This document shows, in pieces, positions 7,658 through 17,256 of a stretch of DNA of 64,000 nt; position 1 is the first letter of the stretch; each line of letters begins with the position of its first letter. A program made the position numbers and the translations under genes. The DNA comes from Calonectria ilicicola. Its lineage: Eukaryota; Ascomycota; Sordariomycetes; Hypocreales; Nectriaceae. The DNA is taken from NCBI GenBank assembly GCA_020809705.1, contig CP085826.1, forward strand, positions 2,232,001-2,296,000. The letters run 5' to 3'. The notes beneath the pieces were generated by a model. It did no database searches and was not told the DNA's origin. It saw only the letters and a program-made list of their open reading frames with translations.

Positions 7658-10561
7658 CTAGGGCACAAATATGCGACTGAAACTGATGACCTCCCGGCGG
7701 CAACATACACACTTGTCAAAGTTGTTCATGGCCAGGGATACACGGCAGTCATCGCAGAGACTCAAGCACCGGCAAGGCCACACAATAATGGTTCGTGGTG
7801 AGCTCTGACACACCACGCATTGAGGTCCATCACTTCCGAATCCGGTGCCACCATCCTCCCATGACGCGGAGTTTTCACCGCCTATATCGGCCGCTTGTCG
7901 CCGCGAAATGAGCAGCTGTTCCAATAGTCGCTCTTCTTCATCTGGGCTCAACTTGGTGTTCCGGCTTGGCGAGGGTGCTGTGGGGCGATCATGGTGAAGA
8001 ATACCAGAACCAGGCATTGTCAGGATTCGGGTGCGTTGTAGTTGATCCATTCGCCTGTACTTTGACCGAGTCATGATGCCATCGTCTTGCAGGTGAGCAG
8101 AAAGTTTCCTGGCTTCCTCTCGTTCGTCAGGATTGGTAGGGTGCAGCAAGCGCGCAAGGTCTGATATCTGCATTGGGCTGTCGACAAACGGGGTGTTATG
8201 GCGAGATATTTGGGGAGATCGTTGAGTGGGTGTTTTCTGCCCATCTTCGCTATCCGACTCCCAGCTATTACTCTCTTCATCTGTATCCTCTCCCGTGGTT
8301 GACATTGAAATGACGCTGGTTGTATCAAAATCATCATCATCAGGATGCGGCTCAAAGTCACCACTGCAGTCCGTTGACCCCCACCACCCACCCTGAGCCC
8401 AGTAAGTGTACAAGTCCTTATCAAGATCTGCCTCATCTTGGTTTTGTGCAGTTCGCCTGAATTCGGACTCTACATCAATGACATCTGTTCTTGGGATTCG
8501 CACATTGGCATTAAAAGCAAAACTGGACCCGCCACGGTTCCGTGGTTCTCGACGAGAGCCGGGCTTTTGGTTCTTCATGCTCTTTGGATGCCGTGCCAGC
8601 CAAAGCAACCAAGAAGGTTGGTATCGAATTCGAAGGGCGCCAAGAAACCAAAGCAAGGATTTTGCAATCAGTCTGGCAACAAGCTTGTTGATACTCAGCA
8701 AGAACTCCAACGCCATAAGCCATCGCGAACTCCTTTCTGCGGCCCCAATGCCCACACGGAGACTACGTTCGCCGCGGCCTTTGGGGATCTTTTGCGCCGC
8801 TCGTTCTCGAGCAAAGCCATTGGATGCAATAACTGGTCCTCCTTTTACCGGGATGAGTCCAATAGCGCCCACTTGATCGTATCGCGAATCAGGCATCCCG
8901 CTTCCAAGAAACTTTCTTTGTAGCTCCTCGACTTCTCTAAATCGTTCCTCTTCGAGCCACGTGCGTCGCTTTAGACTGAGACCACGGTCCTCATTCAGGT
9001 AAACAGCCTCGCTCGCCATGGTAATGGCCCCAAACCCAGTTCGAAGCAGAGCTGTATAAAAATCCATTTCACGAGTGATGCGAATCTCCGATAGTGATAC
9101 GTTGGCTTGCATATTCTCGTGTGCATGGGCGATTCGTTGCCGAAATGACATAGATGAAGTGTCTTGACCAGCTGGCGGTGCAAGAGCAGAGAGTAGCAAG
9201 GCCAGACCATAGATGGAAACGCACATGGCAATGCCGATGAGTACAAGTACATGCGGCACAAATCCAACAATGCAGACAGTTGGGAACCTGAGAAGGCCCT
9301 GAGATGACGGATTGTCTAGATCAAAAGAGATGGCGCTCCATACGATGCTACCCATAAAGCAGAGTCCCCAGAATCCGGTGCTGACAAGCCTGTACTTGGC
9401 CTGTAGGTCGAATATACCTAGAACATGACTAGTGATATGCGTCATAGCCGAGAGAAAGGCCACCAGTAGAACCTCTGGGGGTGTATTAACCCGCTTCATG
9501 ATCATTGACCGACTCAGAGCAATAGCGCTGCCGAGAGTTGAAGAGTTTCCATCGACAGGTCGGTTCTTGGCAAACAACCCCCACCCAAGCTGGTTGCTGA
9601 CGGCAGCCTCGGCCTCAGCAAATGCAAGTGACTGTTCGAAAAGAGTCATACCAGTTTCAGGGGCAACAGGCCGACCTTGGACCGCACAGGAAACAGTTTC
9701 AAAAAACTGGCTTAGACAGAACGTACCAAAGAGCGGCCAAAGATGAGATAATGAGCCTGAAAGGTCACGGGCCGAGCCCGTATCATTTTGAGGGACCATG
9801 CGAATTGCAAGACAAGACTGTTCATCACTCGGAGAGAAGAGTAGTGTTGAGCTGAACGTGTTTAAAAAGACGCTGGTCTGCGAAAACATGAGATCGGAAT
9901 TTTTGCTTGAATTCCCCCAGCGAAGTTCGGAGAAGTCAGGGGATGTTTGGCATTGTATTGATTGAAGAAGTCGACGAGCTTGCAAGATCAAAAGTGCGAT
10001 AGGTAGGAATCTTAGTAACAGTCGAGTAGGCCATCGGAGTCGTAACCGGCGTCGAGTAGCAGCAAATATGTGTGTTCGGTTGAGGATTACTGCCATAGCA
10101 ATGCAGCACAGTGCCCATTTACTAGTGGCATACCCGAAGACACTACCCAAACCACGGGCACCATCAACAGAAAGGCGTGATGTTGGCGCAGTCGCGCCAG
10201 TGGTCGCGCCCATGGTGTCGAGAGTTCCGGCATCAAGTTCACTACTGGCGAGGAGGGGTTCCATCATGTTCTGTAAGCCAGCAGTGGAATCGAGGTGCAT
10301 GGCAGTGTCGGCCGGCTCGGGGATATAGCGATGGGGGCTGGACTCGAGAGTATCGGGGAGAACGATATAAGAGCCCAGCTTCTTCACGATTCGGGGGCCG
10401 GCCCAGACGAGGTCCTCGAGAATCGGCGCATAGCGGGTCACGTTGACGGTCCAGGCGGAGAGATTATACCACGAGCTCGGAATGGTAGGAGTGCTGGAGT
10501 TGAAGTCTGTGTTGTTCAAGCTCGGTAAGGGGACTATTGAGTCGTCGAGCCCGATGGCCAT
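7658..10561 (-). CDS. multi-span membrane RING-type E3 ubiquitin ligase, Asi3/Asi1-like
   Basis: One uninterrupted exon of 967 codons with ATG at 10561. Hydrophobic helices follow a lumenal-looking, N-glycosylation-rich N-terminus (NNTDFNSS, NLS, NVT). Examples are WALCCIAMAVIL, LLLRFLPIALLIL, LWPLFGTFCLSQFF, VLLVAFLSAMTHI, FWGLCFMGSIVWSAI and the long VCIVGFVPHVLVLIGIAMCV...ALLLSAL. A long, acidic, serine-rich cytosolic or nucleoplasmic region follows (about residues 690-900). The extreme C-terminus is a RING-HC finger (about 913-957): CVVC, PCRCLSLCDDC and CVCCRREV. The layout matches the yeast inner nuclear membrane Asi ligases and their filamentous-fungal relatives, which degrade misplaced membrane proteins. 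Location and substrates here are inferred. A membrane RING ligase of another branch is the main alternative. Confidence 0.8.
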   Translation of the reverse strand: MAIGLDDSIVPLPSLNNTDFNSSTPTIPSSWYNLSAWTVNVTRYAPILEDLVWAGPRIVKKLGSYIVLPDTLESSPHRYIPEPADTAMHLDSTAGLQNMMEPLLASSELDAGTLDTMGATTGATAPTSRLSVDGARGLGSVFGYATSKWALCCIAMAVILNRTHIFAATRRRLRLRWPTRLLLRFLPIALLILQARRLLQSIQCQTSPDFSELRWGNSSKNSDLMFSQTSVFLNTFSSTLLFSPSDEQSCLAIRMVPQNDTGSARDLSGSLSHLWPLFGTFCLSQFFETVSCAVQGRPVAPETGMTLFEQSLAFAEAEAAVSNQLGWGLFAKNRPVDGNSSTLGSAIALSRSMIMKRVNTPPEVLLVAFLSAMTHITSHVLGIFDLQAKYRLVSTGFWGLCFMGSIVWSAISFDLDNPSSQGLLRFPTVCIVGFVPHVLVLIGIAMCVSIYGLALLLSALAPPAGQDTSSMSFRQRIAHAHENMQANVSLSEIRITREMDFYTALLRTGFGAITMASEAVYLNEDRGLSLKRRTWLEEERFREVEELQRKFLGSGMPDSRYDQVGAIGLIPVKGGPVIASNGFARERAAQKIPKGRGERSLRVGIGAAERSSRWLMALEFLLSINKLVARLIAKSLLWFLGALRIRYQPSWLLWLARHPKSMKNQKPGSRREPRNRGGSSFAFNANVRIPRTDVIDVESEFRRTAQNQDEADLDKDLYTYWAQGGWWGSTDCSGDFEPHPDDDDFDTTSVISMSTTGEDTDEESNSWESDSEDGQKTPTQRSPQISRHNTPFVDSPMQISDLARLLHPTNPDEREEARKLSAHLQDDGIMTRSKYRRMDQLQRTRILTMPGSGILHHDRPTAPSPSRNTKLSPDEEERLLEQLLISRRQAADIGGENSASWEDGGTGFGSDGPQCVVCQSSPRTIIVWPCRCLSLCDDCRVSLAMNNFDKCVCCRREVISFSRIFVP

Positions 10562-11521
10562 GGCCCCGTTACACGTGTCCGATTCGGTCTTCGTGGGAGA
10601 GTTGGGGGATGAGACGAGGGTATTGGTTGAGGGAACTGGGATGTCTCAGCGGGTTGAGTGCCGTGATGAGATGGAAGTCGTCGGGTAGGTAGGACTGAGA
10701 TGGGTATGGTGGCTTTGTCCAAAACCGTGTAGACGCGCGGGTAAATCATAAGATGCGTGTGATGGATCGAGAAGAAGGCATCGTGGGACGTCAACTTCCT
10801 TGCGATGCCGAGTGAGGACGAGAGGACTCGCGATAGGGCGGGAGTGGTCGGCGTGTTGTTGATGGATCTGGGTGGAGAATGATAGCGTGCTATTATGCGA
10901 GGTGCGGCCTGGGGTATTGACTTATTCCTAGTTGGGAGTCAGGTACCATCCTCCAATTCACACGTACCTGGGCGAAAAGTACTGCGGTCGGAGTTGACCC
11001 GGGAGCCGAGTGGGGGACCCAGTAAGGTACATCCACAAGTAAACTAAGGTACCTGGCCCAGCAAAATTGCATGATGGCAATACCATTTGGCAAGGAAGAG
11101 AATTTTGGATCAAAGAAAGAAGGCGGGAATTGTGTGTCTTTGGCCAATATATTTTTTTAACCTCTCTAAGTTTTGACTAACTATCTGCAATTATCTTGTA
11201 ATTCATGCTATTTAAACATCCAACGTCCAACGAATATTGAGCAAATGAATGCAGATAAAATCGAGTTTGTCATGGTACCATATAATTCTATTATAGATGG
11301 TTTCACACCCTGAAATGATTTTTTTCTTTTTTAAAAAAAAATATCGGCTTCATCGTAATTCCGATACATTAAAGACTTTTCAACTAATCGCTAGGTTCGT
11401 TCCGAGGGGAATGTCCCATAATGAATCTTCATGGCAGGATACCAGCGGTCAGATCCTCCCCATAGTTCGTGCCGCGGTATGTTATCTTTTTGATCAAGGT
11501 AACCTAAGAATGTTTTTTTTT
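10562..11521. other. intergenic: promoter of the Asi3-like gene and 3' end of MTR3
   Basis: About 960 bases between two minus-strand genes. ORFs of 78-86 codons occur but carry no recognisable domain. AT-rich sequence and homopolymers (11140-11370) mark the MTR3-proximal part. Nothing else was recognised. Confidence 0.5.
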
Positions 11522-12425
11522 TCATCTCACTGACACTGCTTCTTGAAGGGCAGAAATTGTTGCTTGACCGTTTCCTTTGCTCGCGTGGACTGCACGGGCG
11601 ACGAGCATTCGATGGAGACTTGGATCTGATGATGGCATGCTACCCTTGAGCCACAGATTGGTGATTTCATCTCGCGACGGTAGATAAGCCACACAACAAG
11701 CTGCAAGTATTTGCCTATGCTCAGATGGGACCGGGTCGAGCACCATGATCGGTTCTTGTCCTTCCTCACCTGTGACAAGCGCGGCAACGCCTCCAACAAC
11801 CGTATCCACGCAATCAATGCCAGCGTCAGCTAGGGCGGCAGCAGCTACCGTGACGCATCCACTCAGCACATTCATCATGTCCCATTCTTCAATTCCCTGT
11901 TCGACGGCTGTCTGACGGGCCTGATCTCCTTCAATAACTGTGACCACCACGTCAACTCCACTCTTGGGCCATCGATCTGCGATGAGAGCACCTCGAAGAG
12001 CTGTCTCAAGGTGCGTGCTAAGATCCCGCTCACTGGAGTCTCTCAGATAACCTCTTCGTTGCCGAGTCGCAAACGGGGCAAACTTTATATGCGTAGAAAG
12101 AACCATGTGTGGTGAGAAAGGAGCGGAGCGTGGCAGAGATCGAGGGCCGTGGACAGTACATGTAAGCTTCATTCCTTTGCTCGCAGTCCTATTTTGAGGT
12201 TCAATCTCTAGATAAGCGGACCCAGATGCCGAAGGAGTGACACCTGTCTTCAGATCTAACGGACGCTTCAGTTGTTTGCATCCGCATTCGGGTTGGGATA
12301 GTCTTACATTGAGATCTGATTCCATTTACTGGTCGGGTGCGCTTTGGAGAGGAAAAGTCTTCAATTTCAAATACTGGGGGAGTGGTCACACCACTGGGGC
12401 CATTGACTCGTCGACGGTCTGTCAT
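11522..12425 (-). CDS. MTR3: exosome core component Mtr3 (RNase PH-like)
   Basis: Exon 1 is 12330-12425 (MTDRRRVNGPSGVTTPP...) and exon 2 is 11522-12265, over a 64-nt intron, giving 279 aa. The chosen join (exon 1 ending KRTRP, exon 2 starting RPLDLKTGVTPSASGSAYLE) keeps the conserved LKTG..PSA.GSAYLE block. An alternative donor/acceptor pair 22 bases further in would lose it. The RNase PH fold is visible: TCTVHGPRSLPRSAPFSP, KFAPFATRQRRGYLRD, RDLSTHLETALRGALI and MNVLSGCVTVAAAALADAGI. The domain ends with IMVLDPVPSEH and CCVAYLPSRDEITNLW. Mtr3 is one of the six catalytically inert PH-type ring subunits of the exosome, involved in RNA processing and decay in nucleus and cytoplasm. The start ATG lies close downstream of the unresolved candidate gene. 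Confidence 0.92.
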
Positions 12426-12483
12426 GTTGAGAGTTCCTGTTTGATTGCCATTTCTCACTTGACCAATCTTTTGCGAATGGTTT

Positions 12484-14030
12484 TCACCATGAAGAGTGGG
12501 TGCCCAGGAGCTGGCTGAGTGGGGCGCAATAAAATGCAACAATCGGGAAATACCGTTGTATCCTGGATGTATTAGTCAGCAAACGCCCCATATCTAAACA
12601 CTTCAAATTTTCAATCTCCATCGAAATTTTCATTCTTTCCCTCTCTTCCACAATCAACTCATGGTACAACTTGATTGACCGCATCTCAACGGGCTCCAAC
12701 CTGGGCAATGTTAGAGCGCTCAATTATGAATGCCAGCCGCGATTGGAACACTCTGCTGGTTCTGACATGAATTATGGTAAGCAAAGCGCGAGAGATATAT
12801 TTGCCATCTTATCATGATGATTCTTCACACCACTGTTCCCGCGACACCTGAGCGTTTGAACAAACATGCACTACCATCTGACTTTGGATTCTCGACTTGC
12901 CTTTTGCTCTTTGAGCGCCTCCAGGTCACAATATCAGTATACTAACTGAATATAGTTTGCTATACGTGTGCTATATGATTAACAGCGAAATCGATGCTAG
13001 GATATCGTATGGTGAGTTTCCCCCCTCATTTCATTTTCCCCCTTGTCGATGATGAGAAAAATTTTCATCCAGTTCTGCTACTGAACCGATGTGATGACTC
13101 CCAATTACCATACCAAGATCTCTGATACGCCATGTTTCATTCAATTCATTTTGCATTATTTGCTTGACACGAGCAGCTAACTCGTGTGTCAGTTGTCCAG
13201 ATAATTTGTTTCCAGCCTCTGATATGCACCTGGACACCCAATTTTGAAGTAAGTTTGAAGACAAAAATGCCACTAGGGAGCTGCTTCTCCATGATGACAC
13301 AAGTTCTATCCATTCAACGACTTCATCTTAGCCGAGTCACCCTCCCGCACCATAGTTTCTTGCAAGAGAAATGATGATCGGTTGTGGAGTTGCTTTTTGA
13401 GCGTGATTCTGACTTTCGTGTCTTGGCTGTTCACTGTCCGTTTTGGGCCGTGAATAGACAGGGCCGGCTGAGATGACTGAGTAAACTGGCTTGTCTGAAA
13501 TTGCACTCCCTAGTTTGGCTCGTGTTCATATGAAGAGAATGGGCAACGGCTAACAGATGTAGAGAGGCAGTGTAAGTATATTTCCGGGATCGGCCAAATT
13601 TTATCACCTGTAAATTGTGACGTGCTCAATTCCAAATCTCATCCAAGTTCGCGGATCCACAGCCTTTTTGCGACATAGCTCATTTAAAAAGAAAAATTTT
13701 ACCTCAATCTGCTGCCTCTCATTTTGTGACGAACCATCCAATCTTTCTGTTCGCTTTTAATGGCTTGCCTTGACCCTGTGGGGCTCACTCATGAAGAGTG
13801 ACAGCCATTGGGATCTTCAAAGTGGCCGAAGTGAAAACGATGTTGTGTGATCTCATAACTGGTCGGTGGTTGGAGAAATGATAAGGAGTTATTGTATCGC
13901 CATGGTTTCTCGGTACCGCCTGAACTCTAACATAATCCGGTGTATAACGCTCGTTTTTGTCAGTCCGTAGCATGTGCTTGAAAATAAGGAGTGGTGCATA
14001 GCCAGGAGTTTGGCGGTCGCCAGCGTCCAT
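12484..14030 (-). CDS. unresolved intron-rich candidate gene (unknown protein)
   Basis: Several exon-like pieces line up on the minus strand, but I could not connect them all. A possible first exon runs 13789-14030 (starts MDAGDRQTPGYAPLLIFKHM). It joins in frame to 13703-13742 (ending RQQIE), which joins in phase to a piece starting at 13607 (VIKFGRSRKYTYTASLH). Between 13510 and 13310 more than one frame stays open. A strong helical piece lies at about 13031-13320 (VVEWIELVSSW, HELAARVKQIMQNELNETWR). A short coiled-coil-like piece near 12870-12925 (LEALKEQKASRESKVR) joins in phase, over an intron ending CTCTAACATTGCCCAG, to 12484-12705 (SIKLYHELIVEERERMK). No domain was recognised. It could be one fast-evolving intron-rich gene, two genes, or partly chance. 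Confidence 0.3.
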
Positions 14031-14584
14031 TTCAGGATAAGCTACATGGGAAGGCCCAATTAAATTCGCTCTGGCCAAACCGTAGCAGGTGCATGCACTA
14101 GTCAAGTCCGTGCCAGGGCGCCGATCGTCTCGGCCTGGAACGTCGGCGGTACCTGGCCTTTAGGGATGGATCACTTCGTTAATACCCTGAGGCTACTCGC
14201 TTCTTCTCAGAGCCTCCCAACTTAAAGCCATCTTTTCTCCTGCAACCCTTCTTCGCCGGCGCTGCACGCCTTTGGGCAATATTACACTCATTCACGAAGA
14301 CTTGCGACGACGATAACGACGAAAACGCAAAGCCGCGGGGACACGGTCAGGACCATCATTGCCCCTGTTGATTCACGCCTACAACCTTCGATCACGCATC
14401 TCCTGTGTCGTGGCCTCTCGACGATTAGCCTTCCCAAGGCCTTGGGCCCCAGATTACTGGGCTTGCAATCCGCAACCACGTCGCATTCTATAAGTCGAAT
14501 CCGAGAGCAATCCAACGACGTGCCGGGGCGTCCCCGCGCAACCGTTGTCCAATGCCTTCCTATGCTTTGCCTTCTGATTCCAAG
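14031..14584. promoter_or_regulatory. upstream region of ANP1
   Basis: About 550 bases before the ANP1 start codon, with CT-rich tracts around 14195-14260. ORFs on the minus strand (for example 14288-14701) overlap the true ANP1 start and are shadows. An in-frame upstream ATG at 14552 could lengthen the ANP1 N-terminus by 11 residues. No specific factor site can be named. Confidence 0.5.
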
Positions 14585-16349
14585 ATGATGCCCCGGCACC
14601 ATGCCGGCGCCTTTTCCAATGGCTATCCACGCAACAATACTTTTGATATCTCCCCCCACAAGTGCGCACCCTTTTTTACTGTTAAGAACATTATTCATCA
14701 TACTAATAATTCAACGCCTAAGCAGATTTCATCCCCGCGCCCTAACACCCGCTCAGCGACGACGAAAGAAGCTGCTTGTTCGTCTTGGCCTCGTCACGGT
14801 CATCCTCCTTGTCTTTAGTATATGGTTGTGGCCATCCAGCCCCGTTGCCTCCCTCGTTTCGTTTGGGCTCCTCTCAACAGGCAGTGGCCTCGAACTGGAA
14901 ACAGTCCGATACTACGACTTGACAAATGTCCAGGGTACCGCTCGTGGATGGGAGCGCGAGGAGCGTATCCTACTTTGTGTTCCTCTTCGCGACGCTGAGC
15001 CCCATTTGGCCATGTTTTTCTCTCATCTCCACAACTTTACTTATCCTCATCATCTGATTGATCTGGCATTTCTCGTTTCCGACTCAAAAGACCGAACGCT
15101 TGAAGTATTATCAGAAAACCTGGAAGCGCTCCAGGCCGACCCCGACCCAAAACAGCCTTATGGAGAGATTTCTATCATCGAAAAGGATTTCGGTCAAAAG
15201 GTCAATCAAGACGTTGAAAGCCGCCACGGGTTTGCTGCTCAAGCTAGTCGGCGAAAACTGATGGCCCAGGCTCGAAATTGGCTACTCAGTGCTGCCCTGC
15301 GTCCCTACCACTCGTGGGTATACTGGCGAGATGTGGATGTGGAAACGGCCCCGTTCACGATCCTAGAGGATTTGATGAGGCATAACAAGGACGTCATTGT
15401 TCCAAGTGAGTGTGGAAGTTCTTGAAATATATGAGTATACCTAACCTCAATATAGATGTCTGGCGGCCTCTCCCTGACTGGCTCGGCGGAGAACAGCCAT
15501 ATGATCTGAACTCTTGGCAAGAATCAGAGACGGCTCTGGCTTTGGCTGACACACTTGACGAAGATGCTGTAATTGTCGAGGGATACGCTGAGTATGCGAC
15601 CTGGCGACCCCACCTTGCGTACCTTCGCGACCCTTATGGCGATCCTGATATGGAAATGGAGATTGATGGAGTTGGAGGTGTGAGCATCCTGGCAAAGGCC
15701 AAAGTATTCCGATCAGGATGCCACTTCCCAGCGTTCAGTTTTGAGAAGCATGCCGAGACAGAGGGCTTCGGTAAGGTATGCAAATCAGCTTCCACTTTTT
15801 CACCACTTGGAAAATGCTGACAAGATAATTTACAGATGGCTAAAAGGATGCGCTATTCCGTCGTTGGATTGCCTCATTATACGATTTGGCATTTGTATGA
15901 GCCGAGCGTCGATGACATCAAACACATGGAGGTATGCGCTTGTCTGGAATATTTTGCAATTGTTGATGTTGGTGTGAGAGATTTAAAAACTGACTTGGAA
16001 AACTTAGGAAATGGAACGAGAGAGACTCGCCCGCGAGAAAGAAGAGGAGGAGAGAAAGAAGAAAGAAACGAAGATCAAAGAAGAGTTTAGCGATACGAGA
16101 AGCGAGTGGGAAAAAGATAAACAAGAGATGAAGGACCTGGAGTCTAAACGTGTGGCTGGTGAAGCTGCAGTCAAGGACGCAGCCAAAGCTCCTGCACAAG
16201 GTGACGGATCGTCAAACAAACCCCCCAAGGCTAAAGAAGAGGTGGCGAACTCAGCAAATGGTCCTAAAGATGATGTGTCTAAGGCTGATGCAGCAGGCAA
16301 AGTTGTCAATGCAGCAGCCAAGGGAAATAAAGATAGAGCAGCTGCTTGA
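14585..16349 (+). CDS. ANP1: mannan polymerase II complex Anp1-like mannosyltransferase (GT62, Anp1/Mnn9/Van1 family)
   Basis: Five exons: 14585-14661, 14726-15405, 15456-15775, 15836-15931, 16008-16349 (504 aa). The first intron (donor GTGCGC, TACTAAT branch, acceptor AAGCAG) is needed: its join turns MMPRHHAGAFSNGYPRNN... into SPHKFHPRALTPAQRRRKK. The start ATG at 14585 has an A at -3; the in-frame ATG at 14552 is weaker. A type II membrane anchor is at residues 44-61 (VRLGLVTVILLVFSIWLW). The lumenal GT62 domain has ERILLCVPLRDAEPHL, the DxD motif D228-V-D230 in YWRDVDVETAP, and RMRYSVVGLPHYTIWHLYEP. A long, highly charged Lys/Glu tail (from EMERERLAREKEEEE) then runs to the end. The protein extends N-linked outer-chain mannan in the Golgi. 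Anp1 rather than Mnn9 is favoured by the tail. Confidence 0.88.
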
Positions 16350-17256
16350 GGCAGTTTTTTGGTCTGGATAAGGAGTCGATCTCCTTAGGTCATCATTGGC
16401 TACTCCATTTAGCGTCTATTTGTACTATAAAAGGCATCAGTAGAGTAATTTCTTTTCTTGGCCTGTTTTTTTTTTCACTTTGTCTGGGAGGCAGCAAGAA
16501 GGGAAGGTAGACATTGGATGTGGGCTTTCCCATGGATGATTTATGGGAAAGTCATGACAATTTCATTTTGGGGCATTGTAGAAGGCGTCTGGTATTGGGA
16601 AATCGGCCACAGCGAACATTAAAAACAAACCGTGGCTGTATCACACCTGAGTATCTGGATCCCTCGTTTCCATAGTCGAGTATTCTTGATCCAATGCCAT
16701 TTTATTTTTGCGCAATGAAACCTAGGTGTCAATTCGCATATGGGGCGGTCGTCTAAATAAAACCATAAACGCTAAAGATGGCCTGCTGTCAAACTGAGCA
16801 GGCAGCACCTGCATGGATACATGATCTTGTTGACGCTGCGTTGGCCTTGTGTCGTAGTTCCACGGAGCCCCACGGTGTGGAATCCAGGGGCGAACCGACC
16901 CAGCCTGGACAGCGGTGATGGGCAGCCAATCAGCAAGTGGCTTGGACGACACCTTAGAGATCCAAGCTTCACGCAATAGCTACCTCAATCTACCTTCCCG
17001 GCAGCACCATAAAAATACAGCTGACATATTAGCATCAGCCGAAAGGACACGGTTTTCATGACGTTTGGGCGTATTCTGCTCTTCCCAGTCTATTATTGAT
17101 TATCAGGCTGGTTCATCGCAGCCCCGAGCCAGTACAGACCTTCTTCGCGCGCAACAAGAACCTTGACCCCTCGAAATAACCCCGATCGAAGGCGAATTTT
17201 CCTTGGGCTTTCGACCCTGATACTTGCCCCCAACCGAGTGCTTCATACTGCGTACA
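16350..17256. other. intergenic: ANP1 3' end and Gea promoter
   Basis: About 900 bases between two tandem plus-strand genes. The first part is T-rich and AT-rich, as expected for 3' ends. The last 200 bases are C/A-rich before the Gea start codon. ORFs up to 84 codons are without recognisable content. No RNA gene was seen. Confidence 0.5.

Noticed and set aside
7600..10800. Many ORFs of 60-160 codons on the plus strand opposite the Asi3-like gene
   Set aside because: They are antisense shadows of a long, GC-balanced coding exon and show no domains.
12266..12329. Alternative MTR3 splice using the GTAAGA donor with the GAAGACAG acceptor
   Set aside because: It is in phase but deletes the conserved LKTG before PSASGSAYLE; the chosen join keeps it.
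14288..14701. Minus-strand ORF of 137 codons at the ANP1 start
   Set aside because: It overlaps the conserved, splice-supported ANP1 5' exons and has no recognisable content.
14601..14725. ANP1 start at the ATG at 14601 (unspliced frame)
   Set aside because: It would read through a well-formed intron (GTGCGC..TACTAAT..AAGCAG); the upstream frame spliced over it gives a more family-like N-terminus.
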